This document shows, one piece after another, positions 51,160-60,803 of a stretch of 64,000 bases of DNA. The notes below the pieces were generated by a model that was not told the origin of the DNA, made no database searches, and was given only the letters and a program-made list of their open reading frames with translations. The stretch spans positions 3,224,001 through 3,288,000 of the forward strand of contig NZ_CP046600.1 in assembly GCF_018278905.1 (NCBI RefSeq), given 5' to 3'. Made by a program: the position numbers and the translations under genes. Numbering within the stretch: the stretch's first letter is position 1; every line of letters starts with the position of its first letter. Source of the stretch: Mycobacterium spongiae. GTDB taxonomy: Bacteria > Actinomycetota > Actinomycetes > Mycobacteriales > Mycobacteriaceae.

Positions 51160-51960
51160 TCAGCGCCACCACCGCGCGATAGCGTCGAGCAGCACGGGCG
51201 CCACTTCGGCGCGGCACATCAGCAGGTCCGGCAGGTATGGGTCCAGCTGGTTGTACCGCAGCGGGGAGCCATCGAGGCGCGACGCATGCATGCCGGCGGC
51301 CAGCAGTACACCGGCCGGGGCCGCGGAATCCCATTCCCACTGACCGCCGGCGTGCAGGTAGGCGTCAACATGCCCATCGATCACGGCCATCGCCTTGGCT
51401 CCCGCAGAGCCGATCGCCACGGCCTCGATGTCCAGCGTCTGCTGGATGAAATGCAGGATTGCCGGCGGCCGGGTGGCGCTGACCGCGACTCGAAGGGTCT
51501 GCGGAATCCCGACCGGCGCCGCGTCGGCGGTGACGGTATCGGTGCGGTAGACGATGTTCCCGCGCGCTGGCAGCGACACCGCGGCGTCGGTGATTTCCGG
51601 CTGGCCGTTGGTGACGCGTCGCCACAGCGCGACATGGACCGCCCAATCATCGCGCCCCGGCATCGAGAACTCTCGGGTTCCGTCCAACGGGTCGATGATC
51701 CACACTCGGTCGGACTTCAGGCGCGCCAAATCGTCGTGGGCTTCTTCACTGAGCACGGCATCGCCCGGACGCTCGGCCCGCAGCCGCCGCAGTAGCAGCG
51801 AGTTCGCCTCGAAGTCACCAGCCCCGCCCAGCGCCCCTGGATAGTCGAATCCGACCTCCTCGCGCACCGCCAGCAGCAACTTCCCTGCATCCGCGGCGAG
51901 GTCGGCGGCCAGCGCGGCGTCTGTCGGGTCGTCCGTCAAGCCGTGCGTCGCGGAGTTCAC
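51160..51960 (-). CDS. cysQ: 3'-phosphoadenosine 5'-phosphate phosphatase CysQ
   Basis: A 266-residue protein from GTG 51960 ([11 protein letters not shown]), matching the M. tuberculosis length of 267. Inositol-monophosphatase fold with metal ligands in [19 protein letters not shown] and [12 protein letters not shown]. It dephosphorylates PAP (and related substrates) to control sulfate assimilation. It is upstream of mshC on the same strand, separated by the 59-bp repeats, a link between sulfur metabolism and mycothiol. Confidence 0.93.
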   Translation of the reverse strand: MNSATHGLTDDPTDAALAADLAADAGKLLLAVREEVGFDYPGALGGAGDFEANSLLLRRLRAERPGDAVLSEEAHDDLARLKSDRVWIIDPLDGTREFSMPGRDDWAVHVALWRRVTNGQPEITDAAVSLPARGNIVYRTDTVTADAAPVGIPQTLRVAVSATRPPAILHFIQQTLDIEAVAIGSAGAKAMAVIDGHVDAYLHAGGQWEWDSAAPAGVLLAAGMHASRLDGSPLRYNQLDPYLPDLLMCRAEVAPVLLDAIARWWR

Positions 51961-52004
51961 CGCTTCAGTATCGCCCGTATCTGAAGAAGGCGGGCGGCCC
52001 GGCA

Positions 52005-52820
52005 CTAGAACGCAGGCCACGGAATCGGCCGATGCCGGTTTGGTTCGGGCATCACCGGCCGATCGAGCAGCGATTGCGTTCGCTGGCGCAGCGCGCTGAT
52101 CTCGGCAGGGGTGATCTGGTCGGTCAACGCCGCGGCGAGCGGACCGTCAAGGGCATCGGCGAGGCCATCGACCGCCTGAAGGGTTTGATCGTCGATGGGC
52201 CTGCCGGCCCAACCCCAAAGCACGGTGCGCAGCTTGTCCTCGACGTGCAAGCACAGCCCGTGGTCGACCCCGTAGACGCGGCCATCGAGGCCACAGAGGA
52301 TGTGACCACCCTTTCGATCGGCGTTGTTGATGAGCACGTCGAACACGGCCATCCGCAGCAACTGTTTGTCGTCTGCATGCATCAGGATGACCTCGTCACC
52401 GGCGTAGTCGTATGCGCGCAGCACCGGCAGATAACCCGGCTGCAATGCGCTGGCGGGAAACAGATCGACAGGATCGGGACCCGGACGCGGATCCGCGTCG
52501 GCGGCATCACCGGGTTGCTGCACCCACAACTGCAACATCCCGCGCCCGGCAGGCCCGTCCCGAATAATGGTGTACGGCACCAAGTTCCAGCCCAATTCTG
52601 CCGATATCAGATAGGCGCCGAGTTCGCGCCCGGCCAGCGTCCCGTCGGGGAAGTCCCACAACGGCTCCTCGCCAGAGACGGGCTTGTACACGCAGTGCAC
52701 GCTGCGTTCAGCCAGTATTGATTCGCAGAGGAACGTCGCGTTGCTTGCCGAACGAATGCGTCCGAGGACCGTCAGCGCACCGTCGCGCAAAACCTCACGA
52801 TCGTCATCCGGCGGTGTCAT
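52005..52820 (-). CDS. SCO1664-family protein (PI3/4-kinase-like fold), Rv2133c homologue
   Basis: About 271 residues from ATG 52820. Conserved pieces: [60 protein letters not shown] and [11 protein letters not shown]. The order Lys, Asn-Asn-x-Asp-Arg-Lys, Asp-His resembles the nucleotide-binding core of PI3/4-kinase-like proteins. It overlaps the DUF3090 gene by 17 bp, and this pair is conserved in actinobacteria. Function not established. Confidence 0.82.
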   Translation of the reverse strand: MTPPDDDREVLRDGALTVLGRIRSASNATFLCESILAERSVHCVYKPVSGEEPLWDFPDGTLAGRELGAYLISAELGWNLVPYTIIRDGPAGRGMLQLWVQQPGDAADADPRPGPDPVDLFPASALQPGYLPVLRAYDYAGDEVILMHADDKQLLRMAVFDVLINNADRKGGHILCGLDGRVYGVDHGLCLHVEDKLRTVLWGWAGRPIDDQTLQAVDGLADALDGPLAAALTDQITPAEISALRQRTQSLLDRPVMPEPNRHRPIPWPAF

Positions 52821-53391
52821 CACCAGGCCCGAGCAGCGCTTCGCGCCGGTAACCGTTGGCACGAGCGCAGATGTGTCCCTCAGGGTCCAGCGGTTCGTCG
52901 CACAACGGGCATGGCGGGCGTCCCGCCGAGATCACCCGGACCGACCGGGTAGCGAACTGGCGCGCCGACTCAGGCGTCAGAAACACCCGCACCGCGTCGG
53001 GGCCCTCCTCGGTGTCGTCGAGCACCACGGAGGCGTCGAACTCGGCGTCGGTGACAGCCAGCAATTCAACGACGACGGTCTGCGCCTCCGAATCCCAGCC
53101 CAACCCCATCGTCCCGACGCGAAACTCGGCATCCACCGGCATGATCAGCGGACTGAGGTCATCGATCTCGGTGGGCTCCGGTGGCACCGGAGTGCCGAAC
53201 CGACGATTCACCTCGAGAAGCAGCGCGCCGATGCGTTCGGCGAGCACCGCGACCTGCTGCTTCTCCAGAACCACCGAAACCACCCGCGAGTCATGGACCG
53301 CCTGGATGTAGAACGTTCGATTTCCGGGCTGGCCAACGGTCCCGGCCACGAAGCGGTCGGGCGTGCGGAAGACGTGGATTGCGCGGGCCAT
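52804..53391 (-). CDS. DUF3090 family protein (Rv2134c homologue)
   Basis: A 195-residue protein, same length as Rv2134c. It begins MARAIHVFRTPDRFVAGTVG and ends with a zinc-ribbon-like CPLCDEPLDPEGHICARANG, containing three Cys and a His that could hold a metal. It overlaps the SCO1664-type gene, suggesting a two-protein unit. Next upstream is the phosphatase gene on the same strand. Confidence 0.85.
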   Translation of the reverse strand: MARAIHVFRTPDRFVAGTVGQPGNRTFYIQAVHDSRVVSVVLEKQQVAVLAERIGALLLEVNRRFGTPVPPEPTEIDDLSPLIMPVDAEFRVGTMGLGWDSEAQTVVVELLAVTDAEFDASVVLDDTEEGPDAVRVFLTPESARQFATRSVRVISAGRPPCPLCDEPLDPEGHICARANGYRREALLGPGDDTAG

Positions 53392-53474
53392 GGCATCTCC
53401 AAAATACCGGCAGTTGACCCCGCGATGCGATTCCTTCGGTGCATGCGCTTGCCCCGATGGGCGCGCGATCGCGA

Positions 53475-54227
53475 CTAGCCGGTGGACCCCCCGACTGTCG
53501 CGTCGGACGACGGCACCGCACCTTTCGGCTCCCCGTGCGAATCTTTGTGGGGCTCGGTCGCCGTCGGAGCCGCTGCCCGCAAACCGGCCGACAACCGCGC
53601 ACCGGTGTGGTTGAGGTGAAGGACGAACGGCCGCAGCGGGGTATAGCGGACCACGCTGATCGACCCGGGATCGGCGGTGATTCGCTGGAAGCTGTCGAGA
53701 TGCATGCCGAGCGCGTCAGCGATAACCGCCTTGATGACATCGCCGTGAGTGCAGGCCACCCACAACACGTCGCTGCCCTGCTCTCCCCCATCTTCGCCAC
53801 CGTATTCATGGGCCAGCTGCCGGTCGCGATCGCGGACGGCAGCCACGGCACGGGCCTGCACCTGCGCAAGACCCTCACCGCCGGGAAACACCGCCGCGCT
53901 GGGATGGGCCTGAACCACGCGCCACAGCGGTTCGTTGACCAGATCGCCGATTTTTTGTCCCGTCCAGTCGCCATAGTCGACTTCGGCGAGCCGCTCGTCG
54001 ATCAGCGGTTCCAGACACAGCGCCGCTGCCAGCGGTTCGACCGTGCGCCGACACCGCAGCATCGGCGAGCAGGCCACCGCTCGGATCGGCAGGTCGCCGA
54101 CTCGATCGATCAGCCCATCGGCTTGCTCACGTCCCTTGTCGTCGAGGTCGACTCCCTCGGAACGCCCAGCCAACACCCCTGCGGTGTTGGAGGTGGAGCG
54201 ACCGTGGCGTAACAGGATGACGGTCAT
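53475..54227 (-). CDS. Histidine phosphatase (phosphoglycerate mutase-like), Rv2135c homologue
   Basis: A 250-residue protein from ATG 54227, which overlaps the uppP stop by ATGA. Catalytic RHG in [15 protein letters not shown] with the phospho-histidine near residue 8, substrate Arg in [14 protein letters not shown], Glu in [11 protein letters not shown] and second His in [11 protein letters not shown]. The C-terminal 30 residues are polar. In related species the protein is an acid phosphatase of unknown substrate. Part of the uppP-phosphatase-DUF3090-SCO1664-like cluster conserved in actinobacteria. Confidence 0.88.
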   Translation of the reverse strand: MTVILLRHGRSTSNTAGVLAGRSEGVDLDDKGREQADGLIDRVGDLPIRAVACSPMLRCRRTVEPLAAALCLEPLIDERLAEVDYGDWTGQKIGDLVNEPLWRVVQAHPSAAVFPGGEGLAQVQARAVAAVRDRDRQLAHEYGGEDGGEQGSDVLWVACTHGDVIKAVIADALGMHLDSFQRITADPGSISVVRYTPLRPFVLHLNHTGARLSAGLRAAAPTATEPHKDSHGEPKGAVPSSDATVGGSTG

Positions 54228-55054
54228 GTCGCCGCCACCGTCCCGGTCGCTAGCAGGACCAGAACACAAACGCCGGCAAGCACCCGGTAGCCGACGAACC
54301 AGTACATGCTGTGCCGCACCAGAAACCGCAACAGCCAGGCCACTGCGGTCAGACCGATGACGAACGCGATCGCGGTGGCGACCAACAATTGCGGACCGGT
54401 GGCGCTCATCCCCTCGGTTACCGGGTGGAAGGCGTCGGGCAACGAGAACAAGCCGGAGGCGAACACCGCTGGTATGGCCAGCAGGAATCCGAATCGAGCC
54501 GCCAATGCCCGGTCGAGTCCGAGGAACAGCCCGGCGCTGATGGTCGACCCGGACCGAGACACCCCCGGGATCAAGGCCAGCGTTTGTGCGACACCGACCA
54601 CCACGGCATCCCGCCAACTCAGCGATTCCATATGACGACTTTGGCGACCCAGGTATTCGGCGAGGGCAATCACCGCGGAAAACGCGACCAGCGCGATCGC
54701 CACCACCCACAGATTGCGTACATCGGACCGGATTTCGTCTTTGAAGAATAGGCCCAGGACACAGATCGGGATGGTCCCGATGATCACGTACCAGCCGAGC
54801 CGATAGTCGGTGTTCCGATGTGACTTCACCAGCAGTCCGTTCACCCAGGCCCGCAGGATGCGGACTATGTCGCGGGAAAAGTAGACCAAGACGGCAGCCT
54901 CGGTGCCCAATTGACTGACCGCGGTGAACGACGCGCCGGCGTCGTCACTAAAGAAGATCCGTGATGTGATCGCCAGGTGACCCGAGGACGACACCGGCAG
55001 GAACTCGGTCAACCCCTGCACCACGGCCAAGACGATGACCTGCCACCACGACAT
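54224..55054 (-). CDS. uppP: Undecaprenyl-diphosphate phosphatase UppP (BacA)
   Basis: A 276-residue membrane protein from [12 protein letters not shown], same length as M. tuberculosis UppP; an ATG six codons upstream is open. Signature motifs: [14 protein letters not shown] (residues about 15-28) and PGVSRSGST, which together hold the Glu and Arg catalytic residues. It recycles the polyprenyl lipid carrier for peptidoglycan and arabinogalactan building blocks. Bacitracin resistance can follow from it. Confidence 0.94.
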   Translation of the reverse strand: MSWWQVIVLAVVQGLTEFLPVSSSGHLAITSRIFFSDDAGASFTAVSQLGTEAAVLVYFSRDIVRILRAWVNGLLVKSHRNTDYRLGWYVIIGTIPICVLGLFFKDEIRSDVRNLWVVAIALVAFSAVIALAEYLGRQSRHMESLSWRDAVVVGVAQTLALIPGVSRSGSTISAGLFLGLDRALAARFGFLLAIPAVFASGLFSLPDAFHPVTEGMSATGPQLLVATAIAFVIGLTAVAWLLRFLVRHSMYWFVGYRVLAGVCVLVLLATGTVAAT

Positions 55055-55126
55055 CGCCGAAACCGCAGACACGACGACGACCGTACCTGGTATGCGGGGC
55101 CGCTCCCGCCAACGACCGGGCGACGA

Positions 55127-55435
55127 CTAGTGCAAGACCGAGTCTGCGCTAGCGACCGAGTCGCGCACTGCCGCAGCGAGGCTGCGCTGGTCGGTCACGT
55201 CGATGTCAACCAGGCTGCGGACAGTCCGCGCGACGACATCCTCAGCCTGCGGAACCGGGCCGGCCAGGCGGGGCCGGTAAATCTCGACGACGAGCGACCG
55301 ATGCTCAATGTGGAAGGCGAAACTCCGCCCATCACCGACTTGTCCGTATCCGCTGGCGCATATTCCCGTCGACATGTCTTCAACAGCAAACTGGTGATCC
55401 GTGCCTTCGGTATGCCTGTCAGCGATGACGGTCAT
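55127..55435 (-). CDS. Small conserved protein (Rv2137c homologue)
   Basis: A 102-residue soluble protein; Rv2137c is annotated as 137, so this is either a shorter form or a start difference. Segments FAFHIEHRSLVVEIYRPRL and EDVVARTVRSLVDIDVTDQR look like a small alpha/beta fold. It diverges from lppL. No function recognised. Confidence 0.7.
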   Translation of the reverse strand: MTVIADRHTEGTDHQFAVEDMSTGICASGYGQVGDGRSFAFHIEHRSLVVEIYRPRLAGPVPQAEDVVARTVRSLVDIDVTDQRSLAAAVRDSVASADSVLH

Positions 55436-55521
55436 GTCCAGACAATACCTCTTCCGACACAGTTTCCGTGGGCAACATGACGAGATTGAGACACGCCGTT
55501 GTCATTTTCGTCTTCCTTAGA

Positions 55522-56622
55522 ATGCGAGCTGCATGGTCCGCGTCCGAGAGGTGGCTGTTGCTGTCACTGCATGAACGATCAGTTCGCTGTTGTTTTTTGC
55601 ATCTGCTGGCTTTGCTGATGCTCGCGACCGCGTGTTCGTCCAACCCGCTGTCGGCCCTCTCTCGTGAGAAACCGCCAACGATCGAGCCCGCGCGGCCAGC
55701 CCTGTCACCTCCGGTGTCGCAGGATCCGGCCGGCACGATACGCCCCCTCGACGGGCAACCGCGGGCAGCGCAATTTGACGCCACCACTCGGCAGTTAGTG
55801 GTGCTGACCTGGGCAGCAGCTCCAGAAGCGCCCGCCACCGTGACGTTGTTCGGTGCTGACCGCGTTCCGCCGCGTGTCATCGCGGTGCCCGGACCCGCGT
55901 CAGCGTTGACATGCGACGGCCGCGGCGCGGCCTTCCTCGCCGGCCGAGGTGGCTACTTCGCGATCGACTTGTCCACCGGCCGAATCGAACGAGTCACCGT
56001 CGACGACTCGTCGCAGACCGACTTCACCGCGATCGCCATCCGCGCCGACGGCAAGCTGGTGCTCGGGAGTGCCGATGGCGCCGTCTTCATTCTCACCCGA
56101 GACCCGGCCGCCGCAACGGCCACCGTGACCAACTGGAGCGACATCTTCGCGCACGTCGATGCCGTTGCCACACAGGGAAATACGATCGTCGTCCTGGATC
56201 GCGGCCAAACGTCGGTGACCGCGCTGGCCGCCGACGGGCATGTCATGCAGGCCCTGCGCGCCGGCGAAGGCGCGACCACCATGGCCGCCGATCCGGCGGG
56301 CCGAGTCTTGGTCGCCGACACCCGGGGTGGCCAATTGCTCGTCTACGGCGTCGACCCCCTGATCTTGCGCCAGGCCTACCCGGTACGACAGGCCCCGTAT
56401 GGGCTGGCCGGATCCCGTGAACTCGCCTGGGTGTCCCAAACTGCGTCGAATACTGTCATTGGTTACGATCTGACCACCGGAATACCCGTGGAGAAGGTGC
56501 GCTACCCAACCGTGCAGCAACCAAACTCGCTGGCCTTCGACGAAGAGTCGGACACCCTGTACGTGGTGTCAGGATCCGGGGGTGGGGTCCAGGCTATCGA
56601 GGGTGCGGCGGGCACCCGTTGA
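55522..56622 (+). CDS. lppL: Lipoprotein LppL
   Basis: About 366 residues from ATG 55522; the annotated M. tuberculosis length of 358 suggests a nearby or internal start, and the frame is open from 55468. Signal peptide with LATAC, Cys38. The mature protein is a seven-bladed beta-propeller type (repeated DGRGAAFLAG, ADGKLVLGSADGAVF, DPAGRVLVADTRGGQLLVYG). It is a surface beta-propeller lipoprotein of unknown ligand. Its stop overlaps the next start by TTGA. Confidence 0.85.
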   Translation: MRAAWSASERWLLLSLHERSVRCCFLHLLALLMLATACSSNPLSALSREKPPTIEPARPALSPPVSQDPAGTIRPLDGQPRAAQFDATTRQLVVLTWAAAPEAPATVTLFGADRVPPRVIAVPGPASALTCDGRGAAFLAGRGGYFAIDLSTGRIERVTVDDSSQTDFTAIAIRADGKLVLGSADGAVFILTRDPAAATATVTNWSDIFAHVDAVATQGNTIVVLDRGQTSVTALAADGHVMQALRAGEGATTMAADPAGRVLVADTRGGQLLVYGVDPLILRQAYPVRQAPYGLAGSRELAWVSQTASNTVIGYDLTTGIPVEKVRYPTVQQPNSLAFDEESDTLYVVSGSGGGVQAIEGAAGTR

Positions 56623-56894
56623 GCAACCGACCGACACCGCCGCGAAGCCGCCTACCCGCCGGCTGGGACGCCGACATGTCCGACGAGTACGAATGGGCAC
56701 CCTTGCGTCTACCTCCGGAAGTGACCCGGCTCAGCGCGTCCACGCGTCTATCAATCGAAGCGGAGTACCGTGGCTGGGAACTGACACGGGTTCGGCTCTA
56801 CACCGATGGAAGTAGGCGGGTGTTGTTGCGCCGCAAGAAATCTCGCTTCGAAAATCCAGACGTGCGCCGGCGCCCAGACCAGCCGGAACTTTGA
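56619..56894 (+). CDS. DUF5703 family small protein
   Basis: A 91-residue protein starting at TTG 56619 (TTGA overlap with lppL) or at ATG 56676. [20 protein letters not shown] then [20 protein letters not shown] is the conserved pattern of this actinobacterial family, often next to pyrD. The TTG start is unusual but the overlap supports it. Its end again overlaps a TTG at 56891. Function unknown. Confidence 0.7.
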   Translation: MSNRPTPPRSRLPAGWDADMSDEYEWAPLRLPPEVTRLSASTRLSIEAEYRGWELTRVRLYTDGSRRVLLRRKKSRFENPDVRRRPDQPEL

Positions 56895-56938
56895 CACCAG
56901 CAACAGCGGCGAACGCTCGCCTCGACGACCACCATCGC

Positions 56939-58036
56939 ATGTACGGCCGGCTGCGCCGGTTGCTGTTCCTGGTTCCCGCCGAGCGGGCGCATACGTTAGC
57001 GTTCGCGGTGCTGACCCGCGCCACGGCCATCGCGCCGATGCGCCGGTTGCTGCACCGGCTCTTGGGCCCCACGGATCCGGCCCTGGCGAGCACGGTGTTC
57101 GGGGTGCGCTTTCCGGCGCCGCTGGGCCTAGCAGCGGGGTTCGACAAGGACGGCGCCGGACTTTCCACGTGGGGCGCGCTGGGTTTCGGCTACGCCGAGA
57201 TCGGCACCGTCACCGCGCACCGGCAACCTGGAAATCCACCCCCGCGCTTGTTCCGGCTCGCCGCGGATCGCGCCTTGCTGAACCGGATGGGGTTCAACAA
57301 CAGCGGCGCCGGCGCGCTGGCAGTCCGGCTCGCCCGGCACCGTCCGGAGATACCCATCGGGGTAAACATCGGCAAGACCAAGAAGACGCTGGCCGCCGAT
57401 GCGGTCGCCGATTACCGGGCAAGCGCTCGACTGGTGGGCCCGCTGGCGTCGTACCTGGTTGTCAATGTCAGCTCCCCGAACACACCAGGACTGCGCGATC
57501 TGCAAGCCGTGAACTTGCTGCGGCCAATCCTTTCGGCTGTCCTCGCGGAAACCTCGGAAACAGCGGCCGCCACCCCGGTGCTGGTGAAAATCTCGCCGGA
57601 TACTTCCGATAGCGACATCGACGACATTGCGGACCTGGCCGTCGAGCTCGGGCTGGCCGGCATCGTGGCCACCAACACCACCGTGTCGCGCGCTGGCCTG
57701 GCCACGCCCGGGGTCGATGAGTTGGGTGCTGGGGGCATCTCCGGGCCACCGCTGGCGCCGCGCGCCATCGAGGTGCTACGCCGCCTGTACGACCGGGTCG
57801 GTGATCGATTGGCGTTGATCAGCGTGGGCGGCATCGAGACCGCAGAGGATGCCTGGGAACGCATCACAGCGGGCGCCTCGCTGCTGCAGGGCTACACCGG
57901 CTTCATCTACGGCGGGGGTCTGTGGGCCACTGACATTCACCGGGGCATTGCCCGCCGACTGCATGATGGCGGGTTCGCCTCGCTGAGCGAAGCGGTCGGG
58001 TCGGCAGTTCCCCGAGGGGAGAAACCAGGGGAATAG
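56939..58036 (+). CDS. pyrD: Dihydroorotate dehydrogenase (class 2) PyrD
   Basis: A 365-residue class 2 enzyme from [15 protein letters not shown], aligned with the M. tuberculosis start (357 residues). The N-terminal hydrophobic helix anchors it to the membrane and binds quinone. FMN/substrate motifs: [23 protein letters not shown] and the catalytic Ser in [25 protein letters not shown] binds phosphate. Fourth step of pyrimidine synthesis, electrons to menaquinone. The frame continues to TTG 56891 but without family support. Confidence 0.95.
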   Translation: MYGRLRRLLFLVPAERAHTLAFAVLTRATAIAPMRRLLHRLLGPTDPALASTVFGVRFPAPLGLAAGFDKDGAGLSTWGALGFGYAEIGTVTAHRQPGNPPPRLFRLAADRALLNRMGFNNSGAGALAVRLARHRPEIPIGVNIGKTKKTLAADAVADYRASARLVGPLASYLVVNVSSPNTPGLRDLQAVNLLRPILSAVLAETSETAAATPVLVKISPDTSDSDIDDIADLAVELGLAGIVATNTTVSRAGLATPGVDELGAGGISGPPLAPRAIEVLRRLYDRVGDRLALISVGGIETAEDAWERITAGASLLQGYTGFIYGGGLWATDIHRGIARRLHDGGFASLSEAVGSAVPRGEKPGE

Positions 58037-58058
58037 CGCGTCTTCGCGGGTCAGTCAG

Positions 58059-58589
58059 CTATGGCTGTTGATAGGTCCCGTGGATGACAGCCCGCGCGAG
58101 GGCGTGTTGGAAGAGATTGAACCCGAGAAATGCCGGACTGGCATCCTCACTCAGGTCGAGCCGGTCGACGTCGACCGCGTGAACCGCGACGTAGTACCGG
58201 TGGACGCCGTGGCCGGGCGGCGGCGCCGCCCCGATGTAGCGGCGCATACCGGCGTCGTTGACGAGGGTCAGCGCGCCACCGGGGAGCTCGCGTCCGTCCC
58301 CGACGCCGGCTGGCAGTTCGGTGACGTCGGCGGGCAGGTTGGCCACCGCCCAGTGCCAGAAACCGGAGAGGGTCGGGGCATCGGGATCGTAGACGGTGAC
58401 CGCGAAGCTGCGGGTCCCGTCGGGGAATCCCGACCAGCTCAGTTGCGGGCTGACATCCTGACCGCCGGCGCCCATGATCCCGCTGACTTGCGGGGTAGCC
58501 AGGGGCTGCCCGGCGGTGATCGACGTGGAAGCCAGGCCGAACGATGGCAGCTGGGGCAGCGCGTCATACGGGTTGGACGGCGATGTCAT
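58059..58589 (-). CDS. Phosphatidylethanolamine-binding protein family (Rv2140c/TB18.6)
   Basis: A 176-residue protein, identical in length to Rv2140c. The PEBP fold pattern [20 protein letters not shown] then [20 protein letters not shown] is complete, with the ligand-pocket residues Asp and His. [20 protein letters not shown] is the second PEBP motif. Bacterial PEBP proteins bind small anions or lipids; the role in mycobacteria is unclear. Converges with pyrD. Confidence 0.92.
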   Translation of the reverse strand: MTSPSNPYDALPQLPSFGLASTSITAGQPLATPQVSGIMGAGGQDVSPQLSWSGFPDGTRSFAVTVYDPDAPTLSGFWHWAVANLPADVTELPAGVGDGRELPGGALTLVNDAGMRRYIGAAPPPGHGVHRYYVAVHAVDVDRLDLSEDASPAFLGFNLFQHALARAVIHGTYQQP

Positions 58590-58649
58590 CCGGAGAGTCC
58601 TCTCATGGTCTGTCGTGGTCCTGTCTTGGTCCTGTTGTGTCGTTACCGA

Positions 58650-60026
58650 CTAGCAGTGGGTAAGAAAGTGGGTCAGCACCTCGGTGCCGAACTTGAGCGC
58701 ATCGATGGGTACCCGCTCATCGACGCCGTGGAACAACGATGCAAAATCCAGTTCCGGCGGCAGCCGCAGGGGGCTGAAGCCAAAACAGCGAATGCCCAAG
58801 CGCGCAAAGGCCTTCGCGTCAGTGCCACCGGAAAGCATATAGGGGACCGTGCGGCCATCGGGGTCGACCGCCAACACCGCAGCGTTCATCGCATCGACCA
58901 GATCGCCATCGAAGCTCGTCTCATACGGGGATAGTTCGCTGATCCACTCTCGGCTCACGTCGGGGCCGATCAGCTCGTCAATTTCGGCCTCGAATGCCGC
59001 CTGGCGACCGGGGAGCACGCGGCAGTCCACCACGGCTTCCGCCGTGGCCGGAACGACGTTCGCTTTGTACCCGGCCTTGAGCATGGTGGGATTGGCGGTA
59101 TCGCGCAGCACCGCGTTGAGCATGCGGGCCATCGGTCCCAACTTGGCGATGACGCCCTCCAAGTCGGATGAGTCAGTGTCGAACGTGAACCCGGTCTCTT
59201 CGCCTACCGCCGCCAAGAACTCGGCAACGGTGTCGGTGATCACGATCGGGAATTGGTGACGGCCCAGGCGCGCAACGGCCTCGGCGACGGCGGTGACCGC
59301 GTTGTGGTCGTGCACCATCGAGCCATGTCCTGCGCGTCCCCGCGCGGTCAAGCGCATCCAGAGGATTCCCTTTTCCGCGGTCTCGATCAGGTAGAGCCGG
59401 CGGTCGCCTCCGTCGCGGCGCGGAACGGTCAGCGAAAAGCCGCCGACTTCTCCGATAGCCTCAGTCACGCCTTCGAACAGATCCGGCCGATTGGCGACCA
59501 GCCAGTGCGAACCCAAGTGGCCACCGTTCTCCTCGTCGGCGAGGAACGCGAACACCAAGTCGCGCGGGGGGACGACTCCTGATCGTCGCAGCTGCCGGGC
59601 AACCACGATCATCATGCCCACCATGTCCTTCATGTCGACCGCGCCGCGACCCCAGACGTAACCGTCTTCGATCGCGCCGGAAAACGGGTGCACGCTCCAT
59701 TCCGCCGGTTCCGCCGGCACCACGTCGAGATGACCGTGAATGAGCAGTGCTCCGCGGGCATGCGTCTGCCCTTTCGGCCCCGCCAGCCGAGCGAATACAT
59801 TGCCCCGCCCCGGCGCACCGGACTCGACATATTCGGTCTCGTAGCCGACTTCCGCGAGTTGTCCGGCGACCCACCGCGCACACTCAGCCTCGCCTTTGGT
59901 GGTTTCCGGTTCACCGGTATTGGTGGTATCGAACCGGATCAACCTGGAGACAACCTCGGCCACATCATCGCTCTGGTCGTCGCTGGGGCCGCTTGAAGGC
60001 TGAGTCGCCCCGCTCTCTTGGGTCAC
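58650..60026 (-). CDS. M20 family metallopeptidase (Rv2141c homologue)
   Basis: About 458 residues from GTG 60026, chosen because AGGAAAGG lies at a good distance upstream; GTG 60044 is also open. Metal ligands of the M20/ArgE/DapE family are visible: HGHLDVVP (His, Asp), WGRGAVDMKDMVG (Asp), DEENGGHLGS (Glu-Glu) and the C-terminal His in LFHGVDERV. The dimerisation domain (about residues 200-320) is normal. Probably a dipeptidase or deacylase; substrate unknown. It lies between the PEBP gene and tRNA-Leu, on the minus strand. Confidence 0.9.
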   Translation of the reverse strand: MTQESGATQPSSGPSDDQSDDVAEVVSRLIRFDTTNTGEPETTKGEAECARWVAGQLAEVGYETEYVESGAPGRGNVFARLAGPKGQTHARGALLIHGHLDVVPAEPAEWSVHPFSGAIEDGYVWGRGAVDMKDMVGMMIVVARQLRRSGVVPPRDLVFAFLADEENGGHLGSHWLVANRPDLFEGVTEAIGEVGGFSLTVPRRDGGDRRLYLIETAEKGILWMRLTARGRAGHGSMVHDHNAVTAVAEAVARLGRHQFPIVITDTVAEFLAAVGEETGFTFDTDSSDLEGVIAKLGPMARMLNAVLRDTANPTMLKAGYKANVVPATAEAVVDCRVLPGRQAAFEAEIDELIGPDVSREWISELSPYETSFDGDLVDAMNAAVLAVDPDGRTVPYMLSGGTDAKAFARLGIRCFGFSPLRLPPELDFASLFHGVDERVPIDALKFGTEVLTHFLTHC

Positions 60027-60165
60027 AGTCACCTTTCCTACCACTTTCGATGGAGGCCATGCTGCATTGCTCCGACTCGCTGGGCCGGTCTGGATGGTCG
60101 CCGAGCCCCGTTGGGCCAGCGCGGGCTAATCCGATAGCCTTAGCTGCCCACCCTTGTGGTGAATT

Positions 60166-60251
60166 GTCCGAGTGGCGGAATGGCAGACGCGCTAGCTTGA
60201 GGTGCTAGTGCCCTACTAATGGGCGTGGGGGTTCAAGTCCCCCCTCGGACA
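60166..60251 (+). tRNA. tRNA-Leu, anticodon GAG
   Basis: An 86-nt type II tRNA. Acceptor stem GTCCGAG pairs with CTCGGAC, discriminator A, no encoded CCA. The anticodon arm is CTAGC-TTGAGGT-GCTAG, so the anticodon is GAG (reads CUC/CUU). A long variable arm and GTTCAAG T-loop are present. The 3' half is shared with the end of a broken serine recombinase gene on the other strand. Confidence 0.95.
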
Positions 60252-60770
60252 CATCCGCGACACGACTCAAGTCGGCCGTCGCCGGTCGCAGATGGGGATC
60301 GTAGTCACGGCGCAGACCCCGGCTTGCGTACACCTCTGCGCGTTCCGCCGCGGTTGCCCGACCAAGCGCGGCTAGTAGCCCGCCCAACTCCTCGACCAAT
60401 CCGCTGACCTGCGTGGCAGACATTGGGGCAGCAACCTTGGCATTCGCCTCGCTGAGCTGGCGTTGCAGGGCGGCGTACCCAGTTCCTGCTGCCGGGTCCG
60501 CGTCCTGCCCACGTGGGAGGTCATCCGGATCGGCCAGGGTGGCGATCCATTCGTCGAGTCGCGATGTCACCTCGTCTTCACGGAGCTAGACGGTGCGCGG
60601 GTGATCGCTGAGGTCTGCAGGTACAGAACGCGACTTACCCAGCTCACAGCGGTAGAGGATGCGGGTCGTTCGCTTCCCGACGCGGGCGGCGCCCTGCATC
60701 CGCCGTCCACATGCGGCGCAGAACAGCAGCCCCCGCAGCGCATACGGCGACGTCGATTCTCTGCTGCAGA
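60205..60770 (-). pseudogene. Serine site-specific recombinase, C-terminal relic
   Basis: Reading left on the minus strand: SPYALRGLLFCAACGRRMQG (zinc beta-ribbon with C-x2-C), ILYRCELGKSRSVPADLSDH, HPRTV, then an in-frame TAG at 60586-60588, then LREDEVTSRLDEWIATLADP and a coiled coil through AERAEVYASRGLRRDYDPHL. This is the zinc-ribbon and C-terminal domain of a large serine recombinase with one nonsense codon, probably Tyr to stop. The catalytic N-terminal domain is missing; the PPE gene begins where it should be. The 3' end runs into tRNA-Leu. Confidence 0.8.
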
Positions 60771-60803
60771 CGAGACCAGGACCCCGCCGCGCGACCGACT
60801 GAT

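Noticed and set aside
60205..60570. Independent 121-residue gene next to tRNA-Leu
   Set aside because: Its sequence continues the serine recombinase C-terminal domain across one stop codon, so it is part of a pseudogene.
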